Of a DNA stretch of 64,000 nt, positions 26,434-36,084 are shown piece after piece. Each line of letters starts with the position of its first letter. Position 1 is the stretch's first letter. This DNA is from UBA7330 sp043554545 (GTDB lineage: Bacteria; Bacteroidota; Bacteroidia; Cytophagales; Cyclobacteriaceae): positions 3,224,001 through 3,288,000 of the forward strand of contig CP121337.1 of the NCBI GenBank assembly GCA_043554545.1, given 5' to 3'. The position numbers were made by a program, and so were the translations under genes. Under the pieces are notes generated by a model. It saw nothing but the letters and a program-made list of their open reading frames with translations, was not told the DNA's origin and did not search any database.

Positions 26434-26814
26434 TTACTTCTTTTTAGCTGCTAAAACAGATAGCTGGAACTCGAGTCTTTTTATTTCCCTGATCATTTCA
26501 TTCTTATCCATCTGCATCCAACTCCAGATCTTCAGCATGACAATCGTGAGGAAGGTACCAACCATCACCAGGCTCCAGGCCAGCATCTCTTTTGTTGAAT
26601 ATGCATGGGCGAATCGAAAACCTGCATAGATGCAGCCTCCCAGGGCGACAAAGATCATCACCGCTACATACAGATTTAACCACCTGTTTTTCCCCTTGTA
26701 TAATTCTGCAAACTGTTCAAAGACTGGCTTTTCATCGAGTTTGTCGTAGTAGGCTGCTTCTTCTTTTGACAGCGCCTCTTTGATGAGGGCATCAATATTC
26801 TTCTCTTTTTTCAT
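26434..26814 (-). CDS. Small two-helix membrane protein paired with the ECF sigma factor (DUF6768-like)
   Basis: This 126-aa protein has a charged N-terminal domain (DALIKEALSKEEAAYYDKLDE), two membrane segments (WLNLYVAVMIFVALGGCIYAGF, WSLVMVGTFLTIVMLKIWSWM) and a charged C-terminal helix (KNEMIREIKRLEFQLSVLAAK). It overlaps the sigma factor gene by 23 bases, so the two are translated together. Position and topology suggest an anti-sigma-like or membrane-signal partner, although no zinc-binding anti-sigma motif is present. It resembles a Bacteroidota family that accompanies ECF sigma factors. Confidence 0.7.
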   Translation of the reverse strand: MKKEKNIDALIKEALSKEEAAYYDKLDEKPVFEQFAELYKGKNRWLNLYVAVMIFVALGGCIYAGFRFAHAYSTKEMLAWSLVMVGTFLTIVMLKIWSWMQMDKNEMIREIKRLEFQLSVLAAKKK

Positions 26815-27358
26815 AAGTTCTAATGATTTGTTTCAAATTTTCACGGGCATAATACAATCTGGATTTTACTGTACCAGCGGGTATAGCAAGTACTTTTGAG
26901 ATGTCAGGAACTGATAAGCTTTCCAGGTAATATAGAGATAGAATGATCCGCTGATCTTCTGGTAGCGCTTTGAGCGCCCTCCTTAAGTGATTGATCAATT
27001 GATCTGATGCTTCGTTCCCGGAATCGTCAGCCATCTCACCTGCCACCATCTCGCGAATATTTTCCCGTCTGCGGTCTAGCTGGTTCTTTCTGATCCAGTC
27101 AATGGCTTTTCTGCTGGCGATACTTAACGCCCAAACCCCAAATTTCCGAACATCCTCCAATTTATGAATCCCTTTAAATATGGCGATCCATACTTCCTGT
27201 GAGATATCTCCTGAGGCTTCAAAATCTTGCGTATGCCTATAGATCTGTTTTCTAATCCGTCCATTCCAACGATTGACCAATAAGCCAATGGCTTTGGCAT
27301 CGCCGTCCTGTGCGTTCAGCACCAATAATTCTTCGAAAACCTGGTCTGTACTTTCCAT
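26792..27358 (-). CDS. ECF-type RNA polymerase sigma factor
   Basis: This protein of about 188 aa has a sigma-2 region (AIGLLVNRWNGRIRKQIYRHTQD, DISQEVWIAIFKGIHKL, FGVWALSIASRKAIDWIRK) and a sigma-4 region (LPEDQRIILSLYYLESLSVPDISKVLAIPAGTVKSRLYYARENLK). It directs RNA polymerase to alternative promoters. ATG at 27358 was chosen over an in-frame TTG at 27364. The small membrane partner follows with overlap. Its target genes are not evident here. Confidence 0.92.
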   Translation of the reverse strand: MESTDQVFEELLVLNAQDGDAKAIGLLVNRWNGRIRKQIYRHTQDFEASGDISQEVWIAIFKGIHKLEDVRKFGVWALSIASRKAIDWIRKNQLDRRRENIREMVAGEMADDSGNEASDQLINHLRRALKALPEDQRIILSLYYLESLSVPDISKVLAIPAGTVKSRLYYARENLKQIIRTYEKREEY

Positions 27359-27421
27359 GTTCAATGGAAAAGTCGTGAAAAACCTTCAGTGGTTCAATAG
27401 GTGAGAAAAAGATTTAGTCTG

Positions 27422-27475
27422 AATACAAAAGTTTCTAAAACCTTAATACAAAAGTTTTAGAAACTTTTGTATTAA
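27422..27475 (-). terminator. 15-bp perfect hairpin plus an extra half-copy
   Basis: TTAATACAAAAGTTT (27443-27457), loop TAG, AAACTTTTGTATTAA (27461-27475) begins one base past the stop of the TapB-like gene. A third copy, AATACAAAAGTTT, lies at 27422-27434, so an alternative pairing with the right arm is possible. No clear T-tract follows, so it may be a stabilising hairpin or an atypical terminator. It also lies in the upstream region of the ECF sigma gene. Confidence 0.55.
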
Positions 27476-27476
27476 G

Positions 27477-28193
27477 CTATTTGCTAAAAGAGGTTAGCTC
27501 CGTATAGGAAGCAAGTTTGTTTTTCTTGTCATAGCTCTCTACGCGCACCATACCTACGTCCTTACTTATCCACTCAATACTACTGGTTTCCAAGGTACGG
27601 GTCATTCCCATCATTTTGGTAGATGTAGTTGTCTTAGCACTCACTTTAAAACAATCAAAGGTTCCTGCTGGTGTGGTAACACTTTCTTTTGCCAGGACTT
27701 TGCGGTCAGTAATGGCGATATCGGTTCCCCCCATCATACTAGCCAAAGCTGGATTATCTGATTTTATCTTTATGGAGAAATCACCATCTTCCAGTGTTTT
27801 ACCTACACTCAATTCTGATGGGACAGTTACACCATCACCTTCAAAGCTAACATCGATTCCTTCTGCTTCTCCTATTCCAGGTGGCATGAAACGACTCATA
27901 TCCATTTTAAATTTTCCATCCTCACAGATCATATCAATCTGATTACTCATGATCTCATCTCCCTTTTTATCGTAAATAACAACGTCTGTTTGGAGTATCT
28001 CCTTATCCCCATTCATAGCAACATCTACGATTGTCATTTTCTGACTTGACTCTTCTTTACCTTTTGGGTTGTAGTTGGTCATTGTCAAGGAGGTTCCTTC
28101 GCTATAAGCAAAATAAGGATTACACTGGGCATTTAGCAGCGTAGGAAGCGCAAAAATTGCTAAAATCCATAGGGTAGTAAGTTTTTTCATCAT
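27477..28193 (-). CDS. TapB-like (DUF3108-related) secreted protein
   Basis: This 238-aa protein has signal peptide MKKLTTLWILAIFALPTLLNAQC. A beta-rich body follows with CNPYFAYSEGTSLTMTNYNPKGKEESSQ, VTTPAGTFDCFKVSAKT and VGMVRVESYDKKNKLASYTELT. The AGTF-x-CFKV element and this layout are typical of TapB/DUF3108-like proteins, secreted or periplasmic proteins of unclear role in Bacteroidota. ATG at 28193 and 28190 are both possible. It is a single gene ending in a strong hairpin. Confidence 0.7.
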   Translation of the reverse strand: MMKKLTTLWILAIFALPTLLNAQCNPYFAYSEGTSLTMTNYNPKGKEESSQKMTIVDVAMNGDKEILQTDVVIYDKKGDEIMSNQIDMICEDGKFKMDMSRFMPPGIGEAEGIDVSFEGDGVTVPSELSVGKTLEDGDFSIKIKSDNPALASMMGGTDIAITDRKVLAKESVTTPAGTFDCFKVSAKTTTSTKMMGMTRTLETSSIEWISKDVGMVRVESYDKKNKLASYTELTSFSK

Positions 28194-28429
28194 GGTCTTA
28201 TTCTTAGGTGATTGCTAATGTTATTTCCAAATTGGATAATCAAAACGTATTTATTCTTTGAATCTTAACTAAGATATTAAAATATCATCATTGATTCCAG
28301 ATAAACCCATAAAACATAAGGACTTTACCAGTTCAGCTATTGCTCCTGGCAACCTGACTGCTTTATAATTTTAAATGTAAAGGGAAATGAGTAGTCTCCT
28401 AATGGATCGGACTTATTTGATCTAATGGA

Positions 28430-28705
28430 TTATTTGATTTTCTTCAACTGATCGACAGGTCCGAATTTCTGTGAGGCCATCACGGTTTTTTTACCTTTTA
28501 CGAGGTTGATCTCCACAGGAGCTAACTTTATCTCCCCGGTCTTTTTAACTACTTTATCAAAAAAGGCTTTAGCTTCTTCGTGAGCACCTTTAGCAAAATC
28601 ATGTTTATGCTGATTCTTGTTCCCGGGAAAACCAGGGATTGCGTGATAGGTTGTCACGACAACTGAATAGGTAGGCTTGAATAAATCAAAAAAGGCTTTT
28701 AGCAT
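28430..28705 (-). CDS. Small basic protein of unknown function
   Basis: The 91-aa product is rich in lysine and has no signal peptide. It contains YSVVVTTYHAIPGFPGNKNQHKHDFAKGAHEEAKAFFDKV and APVEINLVKGKKTVMASQ, which reads as a compact alpha/beta protein. I do not recognise it. Coding is supported by a clean ATG, a balanced amino-acid mix and the lack of overlap with other genes. The gaps on either side (about 235 and 175 bases) show no other feature. Confidence 0.6.
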   Translation of the reverse strand: MLKAFFDLFKPTYSVVVTTYHAIPGFPGNKNQHKHDFAKGAHEEAKAFFDKVVKKTGEIKLAPVEINLVKGKKTVMASQKFGPVDQLKKIK

Positions 28706-28881
28706 CTCGAAGAGTGTTTATGACTTTACGACATTAATATTAATAAAATGCTTCTCAATTTGAAATGTAATTTAGGGAATATTGAATTATTTCAGTAAAA
28801 TATTTTATTTCTAAACCACATTAATCTGGCACTTGTGGAAAATTTACGGGATCGGCCACACATTAACTATTTTTTTGCCAC

Positions 28882-30753
28882 CTATTGTTCTTTTCCTGTA
28901 AGCAAAATTGAAATTTCTCCTTTTCCTTCTTTCAGCATATACGCAGGTATCCTTAATTCAATTCTTTTTAAGTTGTCAATTTGTCGATCAAGTGCTAAGG
29001 GAGCAGGATCTAAAGAAATGATAGAAAAAGTCAGGTCCGGATGCGAAAGGTTCTTAATCAACAACTCTTTTCCATCCTGTATAAGGGTGGCGCCACCTTC
29101 AGTTAGTTTTATATCTGCAGTGGTCATCATTTGCCAGGTAATGCTTTCTGTAGTTTCACTGATCTCTATCTCATCCTCAATGAGGATGGAATAACCGTTT
29201 TGTTTTGCAAACCTCCTGGTTGCGCTTAATAGGTCATTTCCAAAAACTGCCGTCATATCCAAGGTGGCTTCTGGCTGTGAACCTTCATTAAAAGCCGTAA
29301 ATGGTGCGTATCCATCGACCTTGTGAAGTGCATCGTTGATGGTCAGTGTGCTGTGTCCGTAGTTGTTTTTAGTTAGCAACGTCCACCTTTCACAATCCTG
29401 ACAACTCCCCCATAAATTGAAACCTGTGATTTCCAACGCATTGTAGCTCTGGTTCCCCGGATCTACTGCCCATCGGACACCATCCAACTCAAAGATGAAT
29501 GAACCGGCATCCATGTTCCCATGGTTAGTGGAGCCTTTTCCACCTTTTCCACCAAAATAGTATTGTCTTGGGTCGTCGTCTCCCCCTCTGAAAAACACCA
29601 CCGGGTTATCACCATCCCCTTTCCAGGCGAGTGGCAATTCTGAACTGTTTTTATTTTCAAATTGCGAAAGCCAGACCAATCCTGCACCGGCATATCGAGC
29701 CAGTGCTCCCATTTCTTTTGGCTCTCTTAAGAACCGCTCCCGCTCGTAATAAATGCTATTTCCAGTCTTCTGCCCAAACCACGCAAGCACCAAATCCCCA
29801 TTTTCACTCCTGCGATCGCCACAATCAGCAAAATTAAAATACCACCCAGAAGGAGCCACGCTTAATAATTTGAAATCTGCGCTCTCCATAAACGCTGGAT
29901 ATCCCGACAAGCCAAAGTCTGTTCCGAAAGCACTCTCCAACATGGAGGCTGTCAGCACAGAAAAACTAGTTCCATAAGTCCAGTAGGTAGATCCTTCCGG
30001 ATATACGCCATCTGGTCTGTACTCTTCCAAAGCATGGGGTATGCCATCCAGTGCTCTGCTGATTGTCTTTGCCGCCAGTTCAGGGTCCTGCTCAGCGATC
30101 ACAATACTTGCAGCTATCATGCCTCCATTGCACACCTGGTTCCAGTTGTTGTTACCGTCGATCCACCACCCTAAATTTCCTCCTTTTTCATCGTAGCTTG
30201 GCTTAATCCCTTTTTCAATCAAACTGTTTTTGGCCAGTTTTACTGTCGTAGCAGGCAGGTCTTCCCCTACCCAGTCAACAGCAATGGCGACTGCCATGGA
30301 CATTTCGGCCACATCTAGATAGTGAGAAGGATTCCAATCAGAAAAATTACATACCGCGATTACCTCCTCATCAATTCTTTTAAGCAGCCCCGGGTCCCTT
30401 TCCATCCGGTAAATCATGCCTAAAATATTCATCCTATAAAGCATTTCTCTTGAAGTTCCCAGGAGTCTCCTGCCAACCATATTCCTTTTGAGTAAAGGTT
30501 CCTGAACAATTTCTTCAGCATTTAGCTTCAACGCTTCATACATATTTTTGACCACCGGATCAGACTTGAGGTCCTTTTTCAATTGCTTTTCAATGGAAGG
30601 TGTCAACACCAACCGAGGACTCCCCTTTCGTATCTTGCTTTTAAGGTATTTAACACTCATGGGATTCTGCAGCTTTACCGGATCTGCAGCCATGACAGCT
30701 GAGTTGCCAATGATGGCTATAATGAAGATCAGAACAAGGTATTTGAGTTTCAT
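28882..30753 (-). CDS. Heparinase II/III-family polysaccharide lyase-like protein
   Basis: This 623-aa secreted protein (signal MKLKYLVLIFIIAIIGNSAVMA) has an N-terminal alpha-toroid region with NWNQVCNGGMIAASIVIAEQDPELA and YPEGSTYWTYGTSFSVLTASML. The heparinase II/III-like beta region has STNHGNMDAGSFIFELDGVRWAVDPGNQSYN. These motifs fit lyases that cleave uronic-acid polysaccharides by beta-elimination. It follows the PL8-type gene by 42 bases and is probably co-transcribed. Substrate could be a glycosaminoglycan-like or marine acidic glycan. No SusC/SusD pair is in the window. Confidence 0.85.
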   Translation of the reverse strand: MKLKYLVLIFIIAIIGNSAVMAADPVKLQNPMSVKYLKSKIRKGSPRLVLTPSIEKQLKKDLKSDPVVKNMYEALKLNAEEIVQEPLLKRNMVGRRLLGTSREMLYRMNILGMIYRMERDPGLLKRIDEEVIAVCNFSDWNPSHYLDVAEMSMAVAIAVDWVGEDLPATTVKLAKNSLIEKGIKPSYDEKGGNLGWWIDGNNNWNQVCNGGMIAASIVIAEQDPELAAKTISRALDGIPHALEEYRPDGVYPEGSTYWTYGTSFSVLTASMLESAFGTDFGLSGYPAFMESADFKLLSVAPSGWYFNFADCGDRRSENGDLVLAWFGQKTGNSIYYERERFLREPKEMGALARYAGAGLVWLSQFENKNSSELPLAWKGDGDNPVVFFRGGDDDPRQYYFGGKGGKGSTNHGNMDAGSFIFELDGVRWAVDPGNQSYNALEITGFNLWGSCQDCERWTLLTKNNYGHSTLTINDALHKVDGYAPFTAFNEGSQPEATLDMTAVFGNDLLSATRRFAKQNGYSILIEDEIEISETTESITWQMMTTADIKLTEGGATLIQDGKELLIKNLSHPDLTFSIISLDPAPLALDRQIDNLKRIELRIPAYMLKEGKGEISILLTGKEQ

Positions 30754-30795
30754 GAGATGAGGTATTTTAGGTCAATTATTAAAGAATTCCTGCGA

Positions 30796-32991
30796 TTAAT
30801 TCTTGAAAGTGATGGTTGTGCTTTGTCCTGCATAGTCACCTGTAGGAAGGTCAATAGCTAACTCAGAAAAACCGGTGATCTCATTTTTTGATATTTTGTA
30901 AGCATCATTTTCATTCAGCTCCACATTTAGTTGGATATTAAGCCTTTCCAATTTTCTGGATGGGTCAGCAACTGATATACTTTTCACACTACTGCCATCC
31001 ATTTTTAACATGACCATACATGGATGCTCAGCCACCAGTTGCAAGGATTCCGAAACCTGTATTTTCCCTGGCTGGTGAAAGATCACCTGTGTAATCCCCA
31101 ATTCTTTTTGGCTGACAGCCTGTATGTCTGACGTATTGTTCAGGATTTCGATGGCTAGCTCTTTTTGATAATCCTGGATGGCCAGCCTGTCTGTATATGG
31201 AACAATAAGGTACTGGTAGGAGGCATTTTCAGGCTGCACCCCATGATCCATCCACAACTTAAAAACATCTCCGGAAACTTCCCGCTTCGGGCTGTCAGAT
31301 TGCCTGTTAATACTAAACCAGCTACCTGAAGCTTTTTGATTGCGTAATTTCATTGGGGTAGGTGACGTGAAAAGGTATCCAATGTGATCATGTATGATCC
31401 AGTTGACATCTGAGAGGTTATGCTCCCCCTTTACAAGTGTTTGAATGCTGTCGCCTTGCCGTGAAATTGTCACGTCATCAAGCAGCCAGGTTTGATTAAG
31501 TGTAGTTGCTACCGGATACTCCGCCTCCGCAGTGATCCCGGCCCCCAGACATACGATTTCATCATCAAAAAAGAACCAGGCTTTTTTTGCAGTCAGTTGA
31601 TTGTATGGGCTCTCAAAATCAAATACAGCAGCCCCATATCTTCCATCCGTCAACCCTCCGACGAAGTCGGTGAGCCCTTCCTGCTGGATCTCTTCTTCCG
31701 CTGGCATCTCAGGACTTTGAACGGATGTTGTTCCGGGAATTTTCTGCCAATCTAATAGCGGGAAAATATCGATATATTCTGCTCCCGTCCTATAAACAAA
31801 ATTGGAACCTTCTCCGAGGTGGTGGTTTTTCAGCCCTTCGTCATTATACGGCTGCTCCATGCTTCGATTACGGGTAGAGTACATCCGGACCGAGGTGAAG
31901 TAATCGGGACGTTGATGGCTATAGTATTCTGATTGCCAAAAAAATTGGCTGTTCGTCAAGTCGGGTTTTAACCGACCATTTCGAATCTGGATAATCTCTA
32001 ATAACTCCTCTTTCCGATAATCTGTGGCCATCAACAAGTTTTTGGGTATTTCTATGCCATGTGGCATCAAAGCACCTTGCCTTGACACACTTCTGTTTTT
32101 TGCGCCCAGGTCCGGAAAGGTGGCATATGCCATCATCTTACAAATGCCATCCAGGTAATAATCTACCAGTAAATGAATGGCGCGCTCAGAAAACTGATAT
32201 TTGGTGCCGCCTATTTTGGCAGCCCACTCGGAGAAAGCATTGGCATAGCCACGTCCGTAAGATAACGTATTGTTTACGCGGTCTGACCGGTGATGGAAGC
32301 TCAGGTCTGTTTGCAAGCCCCTGGTATCATCGGGTGTGCCTCTTTCCACAGCGAATTGAATTTCACCTTCCATGGTCTCAATTACCTTTTCAAGTGTTGC
32401 TTCATCACGTGTGAAGAGGGCGTATTTACCCAATATTCCAGCAATCTTGATCAGGTCTCCACCCGGTCTGGCACCCGAGGCCTCCAGGTTGGCTCGTCCC
32501 ACAATAGGCGCAGCATTTTCCTTTTCCTTGTCACTCAGAGATTCATCCATCATCAGTAATATAGCAACCATCCGATCTGGTACGCCAATCTGGTTCCACC
32601 ACCAGTTGTCGCAGATAAAATCATTTTCAAACCAAAAATCGAGGGCTTTCTCGATGTTTTTCCCGGTTTCCTTGTCCTGATAATGTTTGGTGTGGGACTT
32701 GTTATAGGCATGACTTAAATTCACTATATTGGCCAGGTGGCGGCTATGCTGGAAGCCAGTATTGGAGACATCCTCGTAATCAATGCCTGGCCAGCTCCCG
32801 TCTTTGTTGATCGTACGATTGAGCTCCTCTATGGCCAGCCGGTCTACTGTAGGCGCCATTAGTTCTAAAATCACCCGCTTCCGCAATGTTTCCAGGTCAT
32901 TGGAACCCTGAGCCTTTGTAGTATTAATTAAGCAAAGGAGAACGCCAAAGCTTAACAAATATTTTGAGATGATTTTAATGAGTTCGTGCAT
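30796..32991 (-). CDS. Polysaccharide lyase family 8-like (chondroitin/hyaluronate lyase type)
   Basis: This 731-aa secreted protein (signal through INTTKAQ) shows PL8 hallmarks: the aromatic patch CDNWWWNQIGVPDRMV, ASGARPGGD, DLSFHHRSDRVNNTLSYGRGYANAF (catalytic His and Tyr expected here) and NRSVSRQGALMPHG with the expected Arg. The C-terminal half is beta-sandwich-like, as usual. Known members depolymerise chondroitin, hyaluronan or xanthan. With the heparinase-type gene it forms a small glycan-degradation unit. The precise substrate cannot be read from motifs. Confidence 0.85.
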   Translation of the reverse strand: MHELIKIISKYLLSFGVLLCLINTTKAQGSNDLETLRKRVILELMAPTVDRLAIEELNRTINKDGSWPGIDYEDVSNTGFQHSRHLANIVNLSHAYNKSHTKHYQDKETGKNIEKALDFWFENDFICDNWWWNQIGVPDRMVAILLMMDESLSDKEKENAAPIVGRANLEASGARPGGDLIKIAGILGKYALFTRDEATLEKVIETMEGEIQFAVERGTPDDTRGLQTDLSFHHRSDRVNNTLSYGRGYANAFSEWAAKIGGTKYQFSERAIHLLVDYYLDGICKMMAYATFPDLGAKNRSVSRQGALMPHGIEIPKNLLMATDYRKEELLEIIQIRNGRLKPDLTNSQFFWQSEYYSHQRPDYFTSVRMYSTRNRSMEQPYNDEGLKNHHLGEGSNFVYRTGAEYIDIFPLLDWQKIPGTTSVQSPEMPAEEEIQQEGLTDFVGGLTDGRYGAAVFDFESPYNQLTAKKAWFFFDDEIVCLGAGITAEAEYPVATTLNQTWLLDDVTISRQGDSIQTLVKGEHNLSDVNWIIHDHIGYLFTSPTPMKLRNQKASGSWFSINRQSDSPKREVSGDVFKLWMDHGVQPENASYQYLIVPYTDRLAIQDYQKELAIEILNNTSDIQAVSQKELGITQVIFHQPGKIQVSESLQLVAEHPCMVMLKMDGSSVKSISVADPSRKLERLNIQLNVELNENDAYKISKNEITGFSELAIDLPTGDYAGQSTTITFKN

Positions 32992-33092
32992 GTTACTAAG
33001 ATGTACATTTGATGCGAGAGTAACAAAGTCAACATCAGATCTTTGGTTCTATTCAAGAGAAAATCAGAGGATTTATAGCCTGGATAGTCAAT

Positions 33093-33121
33093 AAAAAAGG
33101 CCAAGCTAGTGCCCGGCCTTT
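33093..33121 (-). terminator. Intrinsic terminator of the division/wall operon
   Basis: Read leftward, AAAGGCC (33121-33115), a 12-base loop and GGCCTTT (33102-33096) are followed by further T residues down to 33093. This classic stem plus T-run lies about 30 bases after the ftsZ stop and marks the end of the long leftward dcw transcript. Confidence 0.85.
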
Positions 33122-33149
33122 AAAATATTGGCAGAAAATTATTAAAAAG

Positions 33150-34676
33150 TTAGTCTACGTTATCATGTAGATACCGGTTGTTTCCTAACAACTGATTGTC
33201 ATCGGTCAGGTTAAACCTGGAGATATTCCGTTCGGAAGAATGAGGCACTTTCTGAAGCGTAACTTTCTTACGTTCATAAGCAGGTACATCAAATTTCTCC
33301 TTATAATCAGAAGAGCTGAGGTCTCTTTTGCTACTTGCATTCAAGGCTTTTTCTCTTCTCAATCGTTCCTCCATCAACTCAATCCGCCTGTTGTTCATTG
33401 AATGGTTATTCATCACCTTCTCAACTTCAGATTTCACATATTCTTCTGCTTCCTCATCTTGTTGATCCGGCATCTCAAATTCATATTCAATCTCCTGATC
33501 TTCCTGCTCCACTTCCTTCTCAATCGTTTCCTTCAGAAAATCAAACGTGAAACTTCTCTCCTCTTTTTCTTCTTCTTCAAAAACTTCATCTTCTTCTTCA
33601 TCCTCATCGATAAATAGCCTGATCTGTTTTGACGATTCCAGGTCGTATACCTTTTTGGAATTGGCCGATTCTTTAGCAGCTGGAAATTCTACTTCACCCC
33701 GGTCTTTGTCAAAACCAGTGGCTATTACCGTGACACGAATATGCTCTCCCAATTCAGGATCTACACCGTGACCAAATATCACCTCAGCATCCTCTCCGGA
33801 AAACTCAGTCATGTAATCCGTTATTTCAGCTAGCTCATCCATTTGTAGCTCAGCTTCTTCACCAGAAATAATCGACAGCAGAATCTTTTCTGCTCCATGT
33901 ATATTCCTGTTGTTGAGTAAGGGAGAGTTTAATGCCTCCTCTGCAGCTCTTAACGCCCTGTTCTCTCCATGCGTCTGAGCCGATCCCATCACAGCGGCTC
34001 CTGCATCTTTCATGACTGTTTTTACATCTTCAAAATCCACGTTGACATATCCCGGAACCGTAATGATTTCCGCGATGCCTTTTGCGGCAGTCGTCAAGAC
34101 ATTGTCTGCCTGACCGAACGCTTCCCGAATAGGCAGGTTACCGAAGATTTCCCTCAGTTTATCATTTAAGATGACCAAAACAGTGTCACAGATCTCTCTT
34201 AACGCAGCAATTCCTTCATTGGCCTGTGCATTTTTCTTTTTGCCTTCAAAAGCAAAAGGTGCCGTCACAATACCTACCGTAAGAATATCCAGTTCCTTTG
34301 CTACCTGAGCGATGATCGGCGCTGCACCAGTTCCGGTACCTCCACCCATTCCTGCCGTAATAAATACCATCTTTGTGTCGTCCGAAAGGAGCTCTCTGAT
34401 CTCTTCCTTACTTTCGATGGCTGCATTTCTTCCTTTTTCAGGATTAGCCCCTGCACCCAGACCACCGGTTAGGTTCATGCCAAGTTGTAATTTATTAGGT
34501 ACCGGACTGCTTTCCAATGCCTGTCCATCTGTATTACAAACCACAAATTCAACATCCTTGATTCCAAGGTTATACATGTGATTGACTGCGTTGCTTCCTC
34601 CACCGCCAACACCGATCACCTTGATGATCGACTTCTGATGGGTGGGTAAATCGAATTGATATGTATTTTCTGCCAT
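33150..34676 (-). CDS. ftsZ: Cell division GTPase FtsZ
   Basis: This 508-aa tubulin homologue forms the Z-ring. The GTPase domain has IKVIGVGGGGSNAVNHMYNLGI, the tubulin signature GMGGGTGTGAAPIIA near residue 110 and NDKLREIFGNLPIREAFGQAD. After about residue 320 comes a long acidic linker (DEDEEEDEVFEEEEKEERS, EVEQEDQEIEYEFE) of some 150 residues, a Bacteroidota trait that makes the protein longer than the usual 380-400 aa. It is the last gene of the cluster, followed by a terminator. Confidence 0.98.
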   Translation of the reverse strand: MAENTYQFDLPTHQKSIIKVIGVGGGGSNAVNHMYNLGIKDVEFVVCNTDGQALESSPVPNKLQLGMNLTGGLGAGANPEKGRNAAIESKEEIRELLSDDTKMVFITAGMGGGTGTGAAPIIAQVAKELDILTVGIVTAPFAFEGKKKNAQANEGIAALREICDTVLVILNDKLREIFGNLPIREAFGQADNVLTTAAKGIAEIITVPGYVNVDFEDVKTVMKDAGAAVMGSAQTHGENRALRAAEEALNSPLLNNRNIHGAEKILLSIISGEEAELQMDELAEITDYMTEFSGEDAEVIFGHGVDPELGEHIRVTVIATGFDKDRGEVEFPAAKESANSKKVYDLESSKQIRLFIDEDEEEDEVFEEEEKEERSFTFDFLKETIEKEVEQEDQEIEYEFEMPDQQDEEAEEYVKSEVEKVMNNHSMNNRRIELMEERLRREKALNASSKRDLSSSDYKEKFDVPAYERKKVTLQKVPHSSERNISRFNLTDDNQLLGNNRYLHDNVD

Positions 34677-34747
34677 GTCTCTAATATTTTAATTTCTTTT
34701 CTATCTCCCCGGTCAGTGTCGCCACCGACCTCAATAGGGTTTTCCAT

Positions 34748-36043
34748 TTAATAATTTTTTTCTTCGTCAAAGTCATCAATCAAAAGTCCCTTCGTTTTAT
34801 CCAGAATATTCTGAAAGAACTTGGCACTTTGTTTATTTCTAGGTCTTAAGCTGCCTTTTGATTGCTTTTCATTATATCGTTGCTCTCTGATATCGATGGC
34901 TCTAAAACCAGATAAAACCAGACCTACTGATGTTGCATAAACGGGACTCTTAACGGCATCCACCTTGCTTTTACCCAGGTGTTCGTTGGGATAACCAACA
35001 CGCGTATCCAGTCCGGTCATGTATTCGAATAATTGTTTCAGGTTGTTGAGCAATGACCCACCACCTGTGACCACGATACCTGCCGCCAGCTTTTTGTTAA
35101 ACCCTGAAGTAATGATCTCTGTGTGAACCATTTCGATAATCTCTTCCATTCTGGATTCGATCACATAGGCCAGGTTTTTAATTGAGATCTCCTTGGGCGG
35201 CCTGTTGCGAAGTCCTGGAATGCTAACTATCTCATTTGGACTTGCTTCTTCTGCGATGGCTCTGCCGAACTTCATCTTTAGCTGCTCGGCCTGAGGTTCC
35301 ATCACCATGCAACCCTGCTTAATGTCTGAAGTGATGATGTTGCCGCCAAAAGGGATGACCGCTGTGTGACGGATAATGTTATCGTAAAAGACCGCAATAT
35401 CCGTGGTACCACCTCCAATATCGACTAAGCAAACACCTGCTTCTTTTTCTTCATCGCTAAGCACCGCCAGACTGGAGGCTAATGGCTCGAGGATAAGGTT
35501 CTCGATTTCCAGTCCCGCCCTGCGGATACATTTGTTGATGTTGTTGATTGCATTGGTCTGGGCGGTAATGATATGGAAATCCGCCTCCAACTTCACGCCG
35601 GACATTCCTACAGGATCTTTGATGCCATCTTCATAGTCAACGATATAATCCTGAGGCATGACATGGATGATCTCACTTCCCGGAGGAATGACGATGCGAT
35701 ACATATCATTGGTCAATCTGTTTAAATCTTCAACCGTGATCTCGTCGTCAGAATCCCGTGTGATGGAACCATGGTGGACAGCACTTTTGATGTGTTGACC
35801 AGCAATACCCACATTTACCACACGGATATCAATTCCTGACTGCTCACTAGCCTCTGTGACCGCCTTTTCAATGGCATTAACTGTTTTGTCTATGTTGGTT
35901 ACAATCCCCCGGATTACCCCGTCTGAAACTGCTTTTCCAACACCTAATACTTCCAGTTTGCCAAATTCATTTTTGCGACCTACTATGGCGCATATTTTGG
36001 TTGTCCCAATATCAAGACCAACGATGATTTTATCTTGTTCCAT
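34748..36043 (-). CDS. ftsA: Cell division protein FtsA
   Basis: This 431-aa actin-fold ATPase tethers FtsZ to the membrane. The phosphate loop IIVGLDIGTTKICAIVG is at residues 6-22, and CLVDIGGGTTDIAVFYD and GIVVTGGGSLLNNLKQLFEY follow. The SHS2-type 1C region lies between them. The C-terminus ends in a basic/hydrophobic stretch (FFQNILDKTKGLLIDDF) suitable as an amphipathic membrane helix. It lies 41 bases after ftsQ and 71 before ftsZ. Confidence 0.97.
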   Translation of the reverse strand: MEQDKIIVGLDIGTTKICAIVGRKNEFGKLEVLGVGKAVSDGVIRGIVTNIDKTVNAIEKAVTEASEQSGIDIRVVNVGIAGQHIKSAVHHGSITRDSDDEITVEDLNRLTNDMYRIVIPPGSEIIHVMPQDYIVDYEDGIKDPVGMSGVKLEADFHIITAQTNAINNINKCIRRAGLEIENLILEPLASSLAVLSDEEKEAGVCLVDIGGGTTDIAVFYDNIIRHTAVIPFGGNIITSDIKQGCMVMEPQAEQLKMKFGRAIAEEASPNEIVSIPGLRNRPPKEISIKNLAYVIESRMEEIIEMVHTEIITSGFNKKLAAGIVVTGGGSLLNNLKQLFEYMTGLDTRVGYPNEHLGKSKVDAVKSPVYATSVGLVLSGFRAIDIREQRYNEKQSKGSLRPRNKQSAKFFQNILDKTKGLLIDDFDEEKNY

Positions 36044-36084
36044 ATCTCTTATAGTTAGCTATCGTACGATTCACTTGTAATTTT

